This document shows positions 1 through 9,180 of a stretch of DNA of 44,287 nucleotides, in pieces. A program made the translations under genes and the position numbers. The notes below the pieces were generated by a model, which made no database searches, had not been told where the DNA came from, and worked only from the letters and a program-made list of their open reading frames with translations. Position 1 is the stretch's first letter; each line of letters opens with the position of its first letter. Source of the stretch: Chitinophagaceae bacterium (lineage in GTDB: Bacteria > Bacteroidota > Bacteroidia > Chitinophagales > Chitinophagaceae); assembly GCA_019638615.1 (NCBI GenBank), contig JAHBTL010000048.1, positions 1-44,287 on the forward strand, read 5' to 3'.

Positions 1-29
1 ATCCTTTTGGGGGTGCAAATATAAGAGGA

Positions 30-962
30 TTATTGATTCTCCTGAAAATTTCTGTTGCTTTTCCAGCCAATAAGCAATACACCGGCTATTACAAGCGCGG
101 TTCCTGTCCACTGCGCCAAAAACATATGCTCATGTAATACAATATGCGCCTGTATGATGGTAGAAACGGGGCCAATGGCTGAAATGATGGCCACATTATT
201 GGAGCCGATACGCTTCATGGCGTTCGACATCATAAAAGTAGGTATCACGGTAGCTATGAGCGCCAGCAACAAGCCATACCCGGCATGCATAGCCGAAAAA
301 CCAGTTACCGGGATCTCACCGGCAAAAATGTAATGGATAAAAATCCCCAAAGTAGCGGCAATCATGGCATAGGCCGTGAACCTCGTAGCGCCTATGCGGG
401 GAATGAGCCTGCCACTGCCTGCTATATACAGGGAAAAAGTGACCGCACAAAGGAAGATCAGCAGGCTGCCCCATACAAGATTTTCATTGCTGCTGTCCGT
501 ATTCAGCTCGCCCCAGTACGCAATGGCTATACCCGCATAGGTTAACAGTAACGCGGTTTTTTGTGTAGCCGATATTTTTTGCCGGAACAAAAGCATATTG
601 ATCAGCACCACAAATGTCGGATACAAAAAAAGGATCAGTCGCTCCAATCCCGCAGTTACGTATTGTAATCCCACAAAATCAAACAAACTGCTGAGATAAT
701 AGCCGAATAAGCCGAGCACAAAAATGTACAACCACTGCTTTGTTGTTAATGCCTGAGGCTGGCTTCGGGCAGCCAGCCAGGCCGCCACTATGTAAAAAGG
801 GAGAGAAAAAAACATGCGCAATGCAAGCAGAGAAAGGGCGTCTATACGTATATGTGAGAACGCCACCTTTACAATGATTGCCTTGGTAGAAAACAACACC
901 GCGCCGGTAAAAGCGAGTAAAAACCCTGCAACAGAAATAGATGTACCTGAATGTTGTTTCAT
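30..962 (-). CDS. EamA/DMT-family inner-membrane transporter
   Basis: This is a roughly 310-residue, very hydrophobic protein with about ten membrane segments and the two-fold EamA repeat of the drug/metabolite transporter superfamily. The first half includes FSTKAIIVKVAF and LERLILFLYPTF, and the second half ends in GTALVIAGVLLIGW. Such proteins usually export metabolites or amino acids; the substrate cannot be read from the sequence. The open frame extends further upstream, but the extra codons run through the dapD terminator hairpin at 970-992. The ATG at 962 (MKQHSG) is therefore the better start. It lies downstream of dapD on the same strand, separated by that terminator, so it is probably a separate transcription unit or expressed by read-through. 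Confidence 0.85.
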   Translation of the reverse strand: MKQHSGTSISVAGFLLAFTGAVLFSTKAIIVKVAFSHIRIDALSLLALRMFFSLPFYIVAAWLAARSQPQALTTKQWLYIFVLGLFGYYLSSLFDFVGLQYVTAGLERLILFLYPTFVVLINMLLFRQKISATQKTALLLTYAGIAIAYWGELNTDSSNENLVWGSLLIFLCAVTFSLYIAGSGRLIPRIGATRFTAYAMIAATLGIFIHYIFAGEIPVTGFSAMHAGYGLLLALIATVIPTFMMSNAMKRIGSNNVAIISAIGPVSTIIQAHIVLHEHMFLAQWTGTALVIAGVLLIGWKSNRNFQENQ

Positions 963-969
963 ATTGTAG

Positions 970-992
970 AAAAAACCCCGGACTTGCCGGGG
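970..992 (-). terminator. Rho-independent terminator of dapD
   Basis: Read on the minus strand, a CCCCGG/CCGGGG stem with a five-base loop is followed directly by six T residues. It begins 26 bases after the dapD stop codon and just before the likely start of the DMT transporter, so it separates the two genes. Confidence 0.85.
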
Positions 993-1018
993 TATCATGA
1001 ATTCATCTTCCAAAATTA

Positions 1019-1831
1019 TTATACGCTAACATTAAAGTCACGCAACGCATCGTTCAAACTGGTTTTAAGATCGGTGCTCGCTTTGCGCTGACCAATGATC
1101 AGTGCACAGCTAACGCCATACTCGCCTGCCGGGAATTTTTTATTGTAGGTACCGGGAATGACTACACTGCGCGCAGGAATCCTGCCCTTGTATTCTACCG
1201 GCTCGGCGCCGCTAACATCAATGATCTTGGTGCTTTTGGTCAGTACCACATTCGCGCCCAGCACTGCTTCTTTCTCAACCACTACGCCTTCAACCACAAT
1301 GCAGCGGCTGCCGATGAAACAGCCGTCCTCTATAATAACAGGTGTTGCCTGTAATGGCTCCAGCACGCCGCCTATGCCAACACCGCCGCTTAAGTGTACA
1401 CCTTTTCCTATCTGGGCGCAGCTTCCTACGGTTGCCCAGGTGTCTACCATAGTTCCTTCATCTACGTAAGCGCCTATATTTACATACGATGGCATCAATA
1501 CAACATTCCGTGCAATAAAAGCGCCATACCTTGCTACCGCATGGGGCACTGCACGAACCCCCAGCTCCTTATACCCGCTTTTCAGCAACATTTTATCGTG
1601 GAATTCAAAAGGATTTATGCTCCAGGTTTGCATGGGCTGAATGGCAAAATACATTAATATCGCCTGTTTCACCCACTCATTTACAACCCATCCGTTTTCG
1701 GTAGGCAATGCAGTACGGAGCCTGCCCTTGTCAACATCTTCTATTACGGATTTTACCGCTTCAATGTATTCTTCGTCTTTTAGCAGTTCCCTGTTTTTCC
1801 AGGCCTGATCAATTAAAGATTGCATATCCAT
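1019..1831 (-). CDS. dapD: 2,3,4,5-tetrahydropyridine-2,6-dicarboxylate N-succinyltransferase
   Basis: This 270-residue protein has the length and organisation of DapD, the cytosolic trimeric enzyme that succinylates tetrahydrodipicolinate in the diaminopimelate/lysine pathway. The N-terminal helical part contains a WVVNEWVKQAILMYF stretch. The middle carries a left-handed beta-helix of hexapeptide repeats (for example VNIGAYVDEGTMVDTWATVG and GVGIGGVLEP), and the C-terminal part contains IPARSVVIPGTYNKKFPAGEYG. The ATG at 1831 gives the expected N-terminus. A TATGTTTG box on the minus strand at 1851-1858 is a plausible -7 element, giving a short leader. It is divergent from the YrdC-family gene, with only 44 bases between the starts. 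Confidence 0.95.
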   Translation of the reverse strand: MDMQSLIDQAWKNRELLKDEEYIEAVKSVIEDVDKGRLRTALPTENGWVVNEWVKQAILMYFAIQPMQTWSINPFEFHDKMLLKSGYKELGVRAVPHAVARYGAFIARNVVLMPSYVNIGAYVDEGTMVDTWATVGSCAQIGKGVHLSGGVGIGGVLEPLQATPVIIEDGCFIGSRCIVVEGVVVEKEAVLGANVVLTKSTKIIDVSGAEPVEYKGRIPARSVVIPGTYNKKFPAGEYGVSCALIIGQRKASTDLKTSLNDALRDFNVSV

Positions 1832-1850
1832 ATTGGTTTCATATTTTCTG

Positions 1851-1858
1851 CAAACATA
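1851..1858 (-). promoter_or_regulatory. Candidate -7 element for dapD
   Basis: The minus strand reads TATGTTTG, which fits the Bacteroidota TAnnTTTG box, about 20 bases before the dapD ATG. No convincing -33 TTG lies at the usual distance, so this is only a candidate. Confidence 0.35.
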
Positions 1859-1875
1859 ATCAGTTTGAGTATCCG

Positions 1876-2466
1876 ATGCATTACTATTTTTGCTGGATGA
1901 ATTTTACGGACGATATTGAAAATTGCCTGCGGGTGCTGCGGGCAGGAGGTGTAATATTATACCCCACCGATACCATCTGGGGACTGGGATGCGATGCCAC
2001 CGATGAAGAGGCTGTGCAAAAAATATATCATATCAAACAGCGGCAGGAAACCAAATCCATGATTGTATTGCTGGCTGATGAACGCGATATTTTTCAATAC
2101 GTGGCGCAGCCCGATCCTGCCGTATTCGATTACCTGGAAAATACGGCTAAACCCACTACGGTAATTTATAAAGGAGCCATTGGCATGGCAGACAATTTAA
2201 TTGCTGAAGACGGAAGCATTGCCATACGCCTGGTAAGGGACGAATTTTGCAGGCACATTATTAAACGCCTGAGAAAACCATTGGTATCTACCTCCGCCAA
2301 TATATCAGGACAGCCCACACCCGCCAGCTTTACATCTATTGATCCGCGCATTATCAATGCTTCGGATTATGTAGTGGAATACAGGCGTAATGACGAACAA
2401 CCGGCACAACCTTCATCCATTATAAAATGGAATGAAGACGGATCGGTAACTGTAATACGCGGATAA
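1876..2466 (+). CDS. L-threonylcarbamoyladenylate synthase family protein (YrdC/Sua5/YciO)
   Basis: The protein is about 190-196 residues, the length of the single-domain YrdC family. These enzymes make threonylcarbamoyl-AMP from threonine, bicarbonate and ATP for the t6A modification of ANN-decoding tRNAs. Typical signatures are GGVILYPTDTIWGLGCDATDE near the N-terminus, KIYHIKQRQETKSMIVL, and KPLVSTSANISGQPTP towards the C-terminus. An upstream extension of the frame is antisense to dapD and lacks family sequence, so the start is the ATG at 1876 or the in-frame ATG at 1897. Whether it is TsaC-like or a YciO-type paralogue cannot be settled by eye. Confidence 0.88.
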   Translation: MHYYFCWMNFTDDIENCLRVLRAGGVILYPTDTIWGLGCDATDEEAVQKIYHIKQRQETKSMIVLLADERDIFQYVAQPDPAVFDYLENTAKPTTVIYKGAIGMADNLIAEDGSIAIRLVRDEFCRHIIKRLRKPLVSTSANISGQPTPASFTSIDPRIINASDYVVEYRRNDEQPAQPSSIIKWNEDGSVTVIRG

Positions 2467-2521
2467 TAAAACCGGGCAGCAACCGCAAAGATGAAAATTG
2501 AACGGACATAAAAGCAAATGC

Positions 2522-3517
2522 ATGCAAAAGTTCCTGATCATACAAACCGCCTTTACGGGAGATGTAGTGCTCGCCACCTGTCTTATTGAAAAAATACACG
2601 CATTTTTCCCCGACGCGCAAATTGACTTTTTATTGCGCAAGGGCAATGAAGGACTGTTACAGCAGCACCCCCTGTTGCATGAAGTACTGATATGGAATAA
2701 AAAAGCCGGTAAATACAAATCACTTTTACAACTGCTTTCCATCATACGTAAAAAAAAATACGACAGGGTGATCAATGTGCAGCGCTTTGCGTCCACAGGG
2801 TTTTTAACCGCTTTTTCGGGCGCCAGGGAAAGAATAGGCTTTGATAAAAACCCTTTCAGCTGGGCGTTTACAAAAAGGGTAAGGCACCGGATGGAAGCAA
2901 TTCATGCTTCGCCACACGAAATAGAACGCAATCTTTCACTGGTAAATGATTTTACCGACGATTCCATTTATAAGCCCAGGCTGTATCCCGCGCAGGCAGA
3001 TTATGAGCGGGTGAGCGGCATGAAAAAACAACCCTATGTTTGCATAGCGCCTGCTTCAGTATGGTTTACCAAACAATATCCTGCCGAAAAGTGGATGGAT
3101 CTCATCCAGCAATTGCCGGGACACTATACCATATACCTGTTGGGCGCTCCCGGCGAAGCCGGTCTCTGTTCTGATATAGCGCAAAAAAGCAAGAACCCGA
3201 ATGTTGTATCGCTTGCCGGGCAACTGAGCTTTTTACAATCGGCAGCATTAATGAAAGACGCATTGCTCAATTATGTAAACGATTCGGCGCCTATGCATTT
3301 TGCATCGGCCATGAATGCCCCCGTCGCGGCTGTATATTGTTCTACCATCCCTTCTTTCGGGTATGGACCGCTTTCCGATAAAAGCTATATAGTGGAAACA
3401 AAAGAAACACTGGATTGCCGCCCCTGCGGATTGCACGGACACAAGCAATGCCCGCTTGGTCACTTTAAATGCGCTTATACCATACGGGATGAACAATTGC
3501 TGTCACTGATAGGGTAA
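2522..3517 (+). CDS. Glycosyltransferase family 9 protein (heptosyltransferase-like)
   Basis: A protein of about 331 residues with the GT9/ADP-heptose:LPS heptosyltransferase fold, expected at the cytoplasmic face of the inner membrane and acting in lipopolysaccharide core synthesis. The N-terminus FLIIQTAFTGDVVLATCLIEKI is the usual first Rossmann strand and GD helix. The second domain begins near PYVCIAPASVWFTKQYP, and LLNYVNDSAPMHFASAMNAPVAAVY is the nucleotide-sugar binding region. The C-terminus has a cysteine-rich stretch (DCRPCGLHGHKQCPLGHFKC) of uncertain role. The ATG at 2522 gives the family N-terminus; a TTG eight codons earlier is less likely. It follows the YrdC gene by 55 bases on the same strand, so the two may be co-transcribed. 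Confidence 0.88.
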   Translation: MQKFLIIQTAFTGDVVLATCLIEKIHAFFPDAQIDFLLRKGNEGLLQQHPLLHEVLIWNKKAGKYKSLLQLLSIIRKKKYDRVINVQRFASTGFLTAFSGARERIGFDKNPFSWAFTKRVRHRMEAIHASPHEIERNLSLVNDFTDDSIYKPRLYPAQADYERVSGMKKQPYVCIAPASVWFTKQYPAEKWMDLIQQLPGHYTIYLLGAPGEAGLCSDIAQKSKNPNVVSLAGQLSFLQSAALMKDALLNYVNDSAPMHFASAMNAPVAAVYCSTIPSFGYGPLSDKSYIVETKETLDCRPCGLHGHKQCPLGHFKCAYTIRDEQLLSLIG

Positions 3518-3570
3518 GCATTGCAGGAAAGCACAACTACAAAGCGCCCGGATAACCTTCCATCCAGAGA

Positions 3571-5319
3571 TTACCTTATAATGGTTACATATCCTTTTTT
3601 CTGATACACCTGTCCTGACTTTTTAAACACGCTGTACCATGTATATATGCCAGTGGGCGAGGCTGTTCCTTTTGTTTTTCCGTCCCATGCCCGGGCAGGA
3701 TTGGTAGTTTCGAATATTTTTTCTCCCCACCTGTTATATACCGCCAGGTAATAACTTTCCAGTATACCCGCATTCAGCACACCAAATTTGTCGTTGATAT
3801 TGTCTCCATTGGGAGTGAACGCAGAGGGGAACCAGATATCGCCACAGGCTTTTTCCGCTATTGTGATCGTAGCGGTTGATGAGCCGCATTCATTGGTTAC
3901 CGTTACCGTATACGTTCCTGCCGCAGTTGCTGTAATGGAGCTTTGGGTCGACCCGTTTTGCCATAAATAAGAGCTGAACTGCCCGGGGCTGAGCTGTAAA
4001 GCTTCCCCGGCACAAATGGAAGTATCCTTACCCAGCGAAGGTACAGGGTTCATCCCTACCTCCAGGTAGAGGGTTCTTATGCTATCACACCCTGCGGCGG
4101 AAACAAACTGATCCGTGTACGTTCCGGCCGTTGTATATCCCCAATAATTTTCTCCTTCGCAAATCAGCTTTTGTGTAACAGAGGTGACTACATCCGACAC
4201 ACTTAGTGCCAGCTCATCCGCTGCGGTATTGGCGGGGGCGGCACAGGCAGCATTGCTGGTAACAATACATTTAATAACATCTCCATCGCTGAAATTGCTT
4301 CCGCTGAACTGTTGTCCTGTTTCATTAACAGCTACATCATTAATATACCATTGGTAAGCAGGCGCTGAACCTGCATTTTCAGCTATGGCGTTGAATGCAA
4401 CGGTTGCTCCTGTACAAATGCTTGCCGAAGAAGCGCTTATACTAAGCCGGGGGGTGATGGTTTCGCTGATGGCAATCGTTACAGCGTCAGATGTGTCTGT
4501 GACCCGTGTAATACAGGCGGCAACATTGCTTGTTAAAATGCACCTGATCACATCCCCGTCGTTGAGGGCTGTACTGCTAAAGGTTGGGGCCGTACCTGCA
4601 TCTACTTCATTTACCTGCCATTGATACTGTGGGGCGGATCCTCCGTGCTGGATGGTTGAATTGAAAAGAATGGTTTCGTTTTGGCATGCTGCAGCAGAAG
4701 TTGTTGTTATTTCTATGGATGGAGTAACCGACGTTGTTACATGTATTATAACCATATCGGAAGTGTCTTTGCTTTTATTGATGCATGATGCATTGCTGGT
4801 TAGTATACAGCTAACCGCATCGTTGCTATTGAATGTATTGCCCGAAAAGCTGCTGCTGTTATTGCCCGCATTCAGGCCGTTCACCTGCCATTGAAAAACA
4901 GGTGCGCTTCCTCCGTGGGTTGCGGTAGCAGTAAGGGTGATTTCTTCTCCCTGGCATATATCGGTCACACTGGCGCTGATAGTTACCTGGGGTGTAACGG
5001 CTGGTGTAATAAGAACAGTGATGCTATTGCTTACTACGCTGCCTGCGCAGGCATCGGAGGTGGTAATAATACACGAAACTTCGTCGTTGCTGTTAAGCGT
5101 GTTACTTGAAAACACAGCGCTGTTGTTACCGGCATCAACACCATTTACCTGCCATTGATAGGAAGGATCTGTTGCATTGGTAGTGGCCGTAAATACCATT
5201 TCTTCTCCCGCGCATGCATTGTTATCATTGGTTGCAACAGAAGCAGACAGGTTCATTACATTGTCTATTGTAACATCTTGGGTGATGGTGTCGTTAGCGC
5301 AGTAGCACCTATGGCGCAT
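3571..5319 (-). pseudogene. 5'-truncated Ig-repeat protein with T9SS type-B sorting domain
   Basis: The readable frame encodes 582 residues. It starts inside a cysteine-containing Ig-like unit, followed by four related repeats of about 90 residues, each marked by YQWQVNGVDAG-type and SCIITTS-type motifs. A further unit contains LICEGENYWGYTTAG. The C-terminus is a gliding-motility-associated domain: roughly the last 90 residues begin DIWFPSAFTPNGDNINDKFG and contain YNRWGEKIFET. That domain marks cargo of the type IX secretion system, which requires Sec export first. No signal peptide is present; an in-frame TAA lies three codons upstream of the first ATG, and other frames upstream are short. 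The gene therefore looks broken at its 5' end, unless the assembly contains an error. It converges with the GT9 gene. Confidence 0.7.
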
Positions 5320-5538
5320 GAGCCCTTATTGTTATTATTCCTGCCAACTGGTAGCCTCCATGAAGCATACTAACAGCTTATTTTTGCCCGTCGCGGCCAA
5401 CCCGTTTGTAACTACTGGCAGACCCGCCTGCCTGCTGCGCCGTAAGTGCAGCCCTCTTTTACCGGGCTTGGGTAAATGCTGTCAGGCATAAGAAGCCAAT
5501 TTATTTAACCATTCATTTTGCAGGGCTGTATTTGCATG

Positions 5539-7917
5539 TCAAACAACTCCCAGGTGCTTGAGTATAGTGCGGCAAAGGATATCGGGATTAAATGGTTTTA
5601 CAATGATATCGTTAAAACCTGCCGCTTTGACTTTTTCAAAAACCTCTTCCGGCGTGCTGGCGGTGAGTGCAATAATGGGAGTAACTGATCCCTCTTTTCT
5701 CAATGCTTTCGTTGCCTCAAACCCATCCTTTACGGGCATATTCAAATCCATCAGGATAATGTCGTGAACAGCCGGTTTGAATTTCTTTATTGCCTCTTCT
5801 CCATTGGAAGCAATATCCACTCTCGCTCCAAATTCCTCCAGTATCGACTGGGCAACAAGCACATTCAGCGAATTGTCTTCAGCCAAAAGAATGGTACGAC
5901 GCTGAAGCGGTTTGCTCTGAAGAATACTTTTATTAAATTGAAAAGGTGTGGTAACAGCTTTTAGCATAACAACCGGGAATGTTTGCGTAAACCAGAAGGT
6001 GGAGCCTATGCCAGGTTCGCTTTGAAGACGCAATGGAATATTTTGCTGGTCAAGTATTTTTTTGGAGATAGCCAATCCCAATCCGGCTCCGCCCCGGCTG
6101 CGCGAAGCGGAAGAATCAACCTGGGTAAACCCCTCAAAGATTATTTTTTGCTTTTCGGGGGATATGCCTATACCGGTATCTTCTACCGCTATTTTAACGG
6201 TAACATTCATTTTATCCAGCGCTTCGGTAAACAGGTATAATGTTACGTACCCGCGATCGGTAAATTTGATAGCGTTATTGACCAGGTTATTGATGATCTG
6301 CGCTAACCGTACAGGATCACCTTTTACAATATCAGGAATACCTGCGTCTATTTCGCATTTCAGAAGAACACCTTTTTCATCTGCCGCGCTCCTTTGTCCT
6401 CGTATTACATTTTCACCTATTTCCTTTAAACTCATATCCACCTCCTCAAAATCTATCTGCCGGGTTTCGAGCTTGTTGAAATCCAGAATATCATTAACGA
6501 TAGACAACAGGTTATTGGAAGAGAATAAAAGCAACTGCAGGTTCTCTTTCTGATCCTCCCGCGGTTGATTGTGCATCATCAGGTGGGTCATACCAATTAT
6601 TGCATTCAACGGCGTTCGTATTTCGTGAGAAATGGTGGAAAGGAATTCTGATTTTGCTTTTAATCCCTGCTGCGCTTCTTCCGCCGATTTTTTCAGCGCA
6701 AAAGAAAACCGGAAAGAAAGGATAAGCGACTGTAAAAAAAGAAAAAGTATATACCCTATGGAAACCACTTCCTTCATGGGGGTGGTGATACCGAAATAGG
6801 CGAGATTGATCACCAAAAAAAGGATCAATGCCACACCTGAGCTTAAAAAAGCGTATTCCGAACCACTGCGCCCATGCCGGGAGGCCTGCATAAATATGTA
6901 AAAGGCATACCCAATATAAAAAAACAGTACAACCAGGTATACCGGGAGGATAGCCGTAAATAATTGTACAGGAGCTACTATAATCACTCCGGCATATATA
7001 AGACACATCCAGAATAAAACTTTCAGAAAGATGCCGCCGGCTTCTTCCGGGTAAAGATACCGTACATACTGAATAAAAAATGCAATGCTCAGGGCGAGTG
7101 ATATATACTCCATCCGGATAGTAAAAAACCAGCTTAGCTGTGGCATCAATCCATGCAGTATATAAGGCTCCGTACCGAAAAGGCGATAACTGTAAATAAG
7201 GCAGAATATGGAAAAATAGAGGATGGATTTGTCATGCCTTGCAAACAGGTATAAGCCAAAAAAGATAAGCCCGCTCATGATCAGTGCCCCTCCTACAAAA
7301 ACATCCATAGCCCAGTAGGTATCCGCTACCCGCTTCAGTTCTTTGCTGTTTCCCAAAATAGGGGCACGATATGTTCCTCCTTTCGAGTGCCAGAAATTCG
7401 CCACCTGCATCACTATATTCAGCGTGTCTTCATTATGGGGGATTGTTACAATATTGGTATTCCAGAAAGGAACGGCGTCTTCTTTTTGTATAGCCGGCTT
7501 ACCATTGCCTGCCAGCAGTTTTCCATTTATGTATAAAGCATAGGTGCTATAGGTATCGGGTATCTCCAGCGCCATTTCCGGTCGCTGCGAAGGCAGTATG
7601 AGCCTGAACTTATAAGTAGCATAGCCTTTTGAAGACAATGATCTTCCGTTCAGCTCTATATCATTCCACAACGAAGGAAAGCTGACATAGGAAGGCGTAT
7701 ATACAGAAAGATCATCGGGAAATAGTAATTGCTGCCAGTAAAACTCCCATTTTCCCTTTAATGAAAATGTACCGTAGGAAACATCTTTATTTGACAGGTT
7801 CAACAATGCCTGCTGAACAGTATAATCGGTGCGGACAGATGTTTTTTTCCTGACTGCAAAAAAAAGAATAACAAGTGCTATGGCAAAAAAAAGGATAGTC
7901 AGCCAGAATCTTTTCAT
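5539..7917 (-). CDS. Hybrid sensor histidine kinase with 7TMR-DISM sensor and C-terminal receiver
   Basis: This 792-residue inner-membrane protein starts with a membrane anchor (residues about 5-22). Next comes a periplasmic jelly-roll domain of the 7TMR-DISM extracellular type (about 45-195, LKGKWEFYWQQLL), which usually binds carbohydrate or similar ligands. Seven membrane helices follow (about 205-405). The HisKA domain has SEFLSTISHEIRTPLNA with the phosphoacceptor H431. The ATPase domain has the N box (NNLVNNAIKF), the G1 box (VEDTGIGI) and the G2 box (GGAGLGLAI). The receiver has the acidic pair E680/D681, phospho-site D724 (LMDLNMP) and the conserved lysine in VKP. With no output domain, it should pass phosphate to a partner. 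No response regulator is adjacent. Confidence 0.93.
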   Translation of the reverse strand: MKRFWLTILFFAIALVILFFAVRKKTSVRTDYTVQQALLNLSNKDVSYGTFSLKGKWEFYWQQLLFPDDLSVYTPSYVSFPSLWNDIELNGRSLSSKGYATYKFRLILPSQRPEMALEIPDTYSTYALYINGKLLAGNGKPAIQKEDAVPFWNTNIVTIPHNEDTLNIVMQVANFWHSKGGTYRAPILGNSKELKRVADTYWAMDVFVGGALIMSGLIFFGLYLFARHDKSILYFSIFCLIYSYRLFGTEPYILHGLMPQLSWFFTIRMEYISLALSIAFFIQYVRYLYPEEAGGIFLKVLFWMCLIYAGVIIVAPVQLFTAILPVYLVVLFFYIGYAFYIFMQASRHGRSGSEYAFLSSGVALILFLVINLAYFGITTPMKEVVSIGYILFLFLQSLILSFRFSFALKKSAEEAQQGLKAKSEFLSTISHEIRTPLNAIIGMTHLMMHNQPREDQKENLQLLLFSSNNLLSIVNDILDFNKLETRQIDFEEVDMSLKEIGENVIRGQRSAADEKGVLLKCEIDAGIPDIVKGDPVRLAQIINNLVNNAIKFTDRGYVTLYLFTEALDKMNVTVKIAVEDTGIGISPEKQKIIFEGFTQVDSSASRSRGGAGLGLAISKKILDQQNIPLRLQSEPGIGSTFWFTQTFPVVMLKAVTTPFQFNKSILQSKPLQRRTILLAEDNSLNVLVAQSILEEFGARVDIASNGEEAIKKFKPAVHDIILMDLNMPVKDGFEATKALRKEGSVTPIIALTASTPEEVFEKVKAAGFNDIIVKPFNPDILCRTILKHLGVV

Positions 7918-8013
7918 AATCAGATCCGATTATGCTTTAAAGATAATTCTTTAGGCAAAAAAGAGTGAATATCCGTAAGCATATTAAAAAAAATGACCTA
8001 CAAAACAATTGCA

Positions 8014-8874
8014 TTACTTAACAGAATGCAGGGTTTGGTATTTTTTGGGAGTAAGACTGGTGATGGATTTAAACTGCTGGTTAAAGTTCGAAAGGTTTTG
8101 AAACCCGCTTTTATAGCAAACTTCGGCTACCGACATTTTTTCGTTAATCAGTAATTTACAGGCATATCCTATTTTCATTTCTATTACAAACTGCGTATAC
8201 GACTTACGGGTTCTGCTTTTAAAATAGCGGCTGAAAGCAGTAGGGCTCATATGAGCAACCGATGCCGCCCTGGAGAGACTTACATCTTCCTGGAAGTTAT
8301 TCATAATATATTCATACACACGTTTCAGCCTGTCGGAGTCGTTGTAATTAATTGAATTTGTAAACCCTTCGGAACACAATTCTTCCAGTTGTTCCGATCT
8401 CGAAAGCAGTTGCAGTATCTCAAGCAGCAGTATCACCCTGGGCGATCCCACCGAAGCTTCGGCCCGCTTCATTAAAGCGGCAATTTTTTTTGAAAGCGGC
8501 TCCTGAACTTTTAAACCACGTTTTGCACGTTCCAGCAAACGTTTCATTTTATACATTTCAGGAAGGTCAAAGAAAGCCTCTCCTAAAAAATTTTCGAAAA
8601 AATGGATCACCAACGCTTCAGAAGTGCCCTCCGTACTGCCTTCGTCGTTGCGCCATGTATGCGGCATATTCTTCCCGATAAAGATCAGGTCGCCTACTTT
8701 AAACCTTTCTATATGATCTCCCACCATCCTGCTACCGCTGCTTTTTTCAATTAGCGTTAATTCATATTCTTCATGAAAATGCCAGATACCGGGAAACTGA
8801 TCGCTATACGAATAGCGGTTAATGCTAAACGAAGACTTTTGAGGAACATTCACTTTTATAAGAAGCGGTTGCAT
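8014..8874 (-). CDS. AraC-family transcriptional regulator
   Basis: A protein of about 286 residues. The N-terminal cupin-like sensing domain contains WHFHEEYELTLIEKSSG and VGDLIFIGKNMPHTW. The C-terminal pair of helix-turn-helix motifs spans roughly the last 100 residues (DVSLSRAASVAHMSPTAFSRYFK and MSVAEVCYKSGFQNLSNFNQQF, ending LTPKKYQ). This layout is typical of sugar-responsive AraC regulators. The ATG at 8874 was preferred to an upstream TTG. It lies downstream of the transporter gene of the rhamnoside locus on the same strand, so it probably regulates that locus; this is inferred from position only. Two copies of a repeat motif lie in its upstream region. Confidence 0.88.
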   Translation of the reverse strand: MQPLLIKVNVPQKSSFSINRYSYSDQFPGIWHFHEEYELTLIEKSSGSRMVGDHIERFKVGDLIFIGKNMPHTWRNDEGSTEGTSEALVIHFFENFLGEAFFDLPEMYKMKRLLERAKRGLKVQEPLSKKIAALMKRAEASVGSPRVILLLEILQLLSRSEQLEELCSEGFTNSINYNDSDRLKRVYEYIMNNFQEDVSLSRAASVAHMSPTAFSRYFKSRTRKSYTQFVIEMKIGYACKLLINEKMSVAEVCYKSGFQNLSNFNQQFKSITSLTPKKYQTLHSVK

Positions 8875-8930
8875 AGCAAAATCAGCTTCAATATAAAGCA
8901 ATAATTCAAAGTGAAAAAATCATGATGTAT

Positions 8931-9004
8931 TTTCAAATTGAACAAGCAGGCACCTGTAAAACACAGGATATACCTTGAGGGTTGGCGAGAGAACGGATTA
9001 TTTT
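8931..9004. repeat. Copy A of a 74-bp diverged repeat
   Basis: This stretch aligns without gaps to 16706-16779, with 56 of 74 positions identical by hand count. Of the 18 differences, 14 are transitions. It lies upstream of the AraC gene. A shorter related stretch (copy B) follows at 9063-9103. The function is unknown: it could be an old mobile-element remnant, a structured leader or a regulatory region. Confidence 0.6.
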
Positions 9005-9010
9005 AGCCGC

Positions 9011-9043
9011 AGGGTTTCCAACCTTTCGAAGGTTGGAAACCCT
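9011..9043. repeat. Perfect 15-bp inverted repeat (hairpin)
   Basis: The arms AGGGTTTCCAACCTT and its exact complement are separated by only TCG. On the plus strand it is followed by five T residues, so it resembles an intrinsic terminator there, although no plus-strand gene precedes it. It lies between repeat copies A and B in the leader region of the AraC gene. Confidence 0.7.
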
Positions 9044-9062
9044 TTTTCCGCGGGGTATATAT

Positions 9063-9103
9063 AATTAACGAGCAATGGGGCCTGCAAAACATGAGATATG
9101 CCC
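9063..9103. repeat. Copy B of the repeat motif
   Basis: With small gaps, this stretch matches the first part of copy A (8936-8975): both carry an AATT-AAC-AGCA start, a CCTG-AAAACA middle and a GATAT-CC end. An AT-rich TATATATAATTA run overlaps its left edge and recurs at about 17040. Confidence 0.45.
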
Positions 9104-9129
9104 TGGTTTTTTAGCCAAAGCCCTACCCA

Positions 9130-9162
9130 CCGCAGATGCAGATTAAATCTGTGCATCTGCGG
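9130..9162. terminator. Inverted repeat after the transporter gene, possible terminator
   Basis: An 11-bp stem (CCGCAGATGCA and its complement) encloses a smaller near-palindrome. It lies 19 bases past the transporter stop on the minus strand. It has no T-run, so it may be a transcript end-protecting hairpin or a REP-like element rather than a classic terminator. Confidence 0.45.
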
Positions 9163-9180
9163 CTAAAATCCGGTATAAGA

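Noticed and set aside
3571-5319. Ig repeats as a possible CRISPR array or tandem DNA repeat
   Set aside because: The repeats are at protein level, about 90 residues each, diverged at DNA level and in a coding frame. No CRISPR array was seen in the window.
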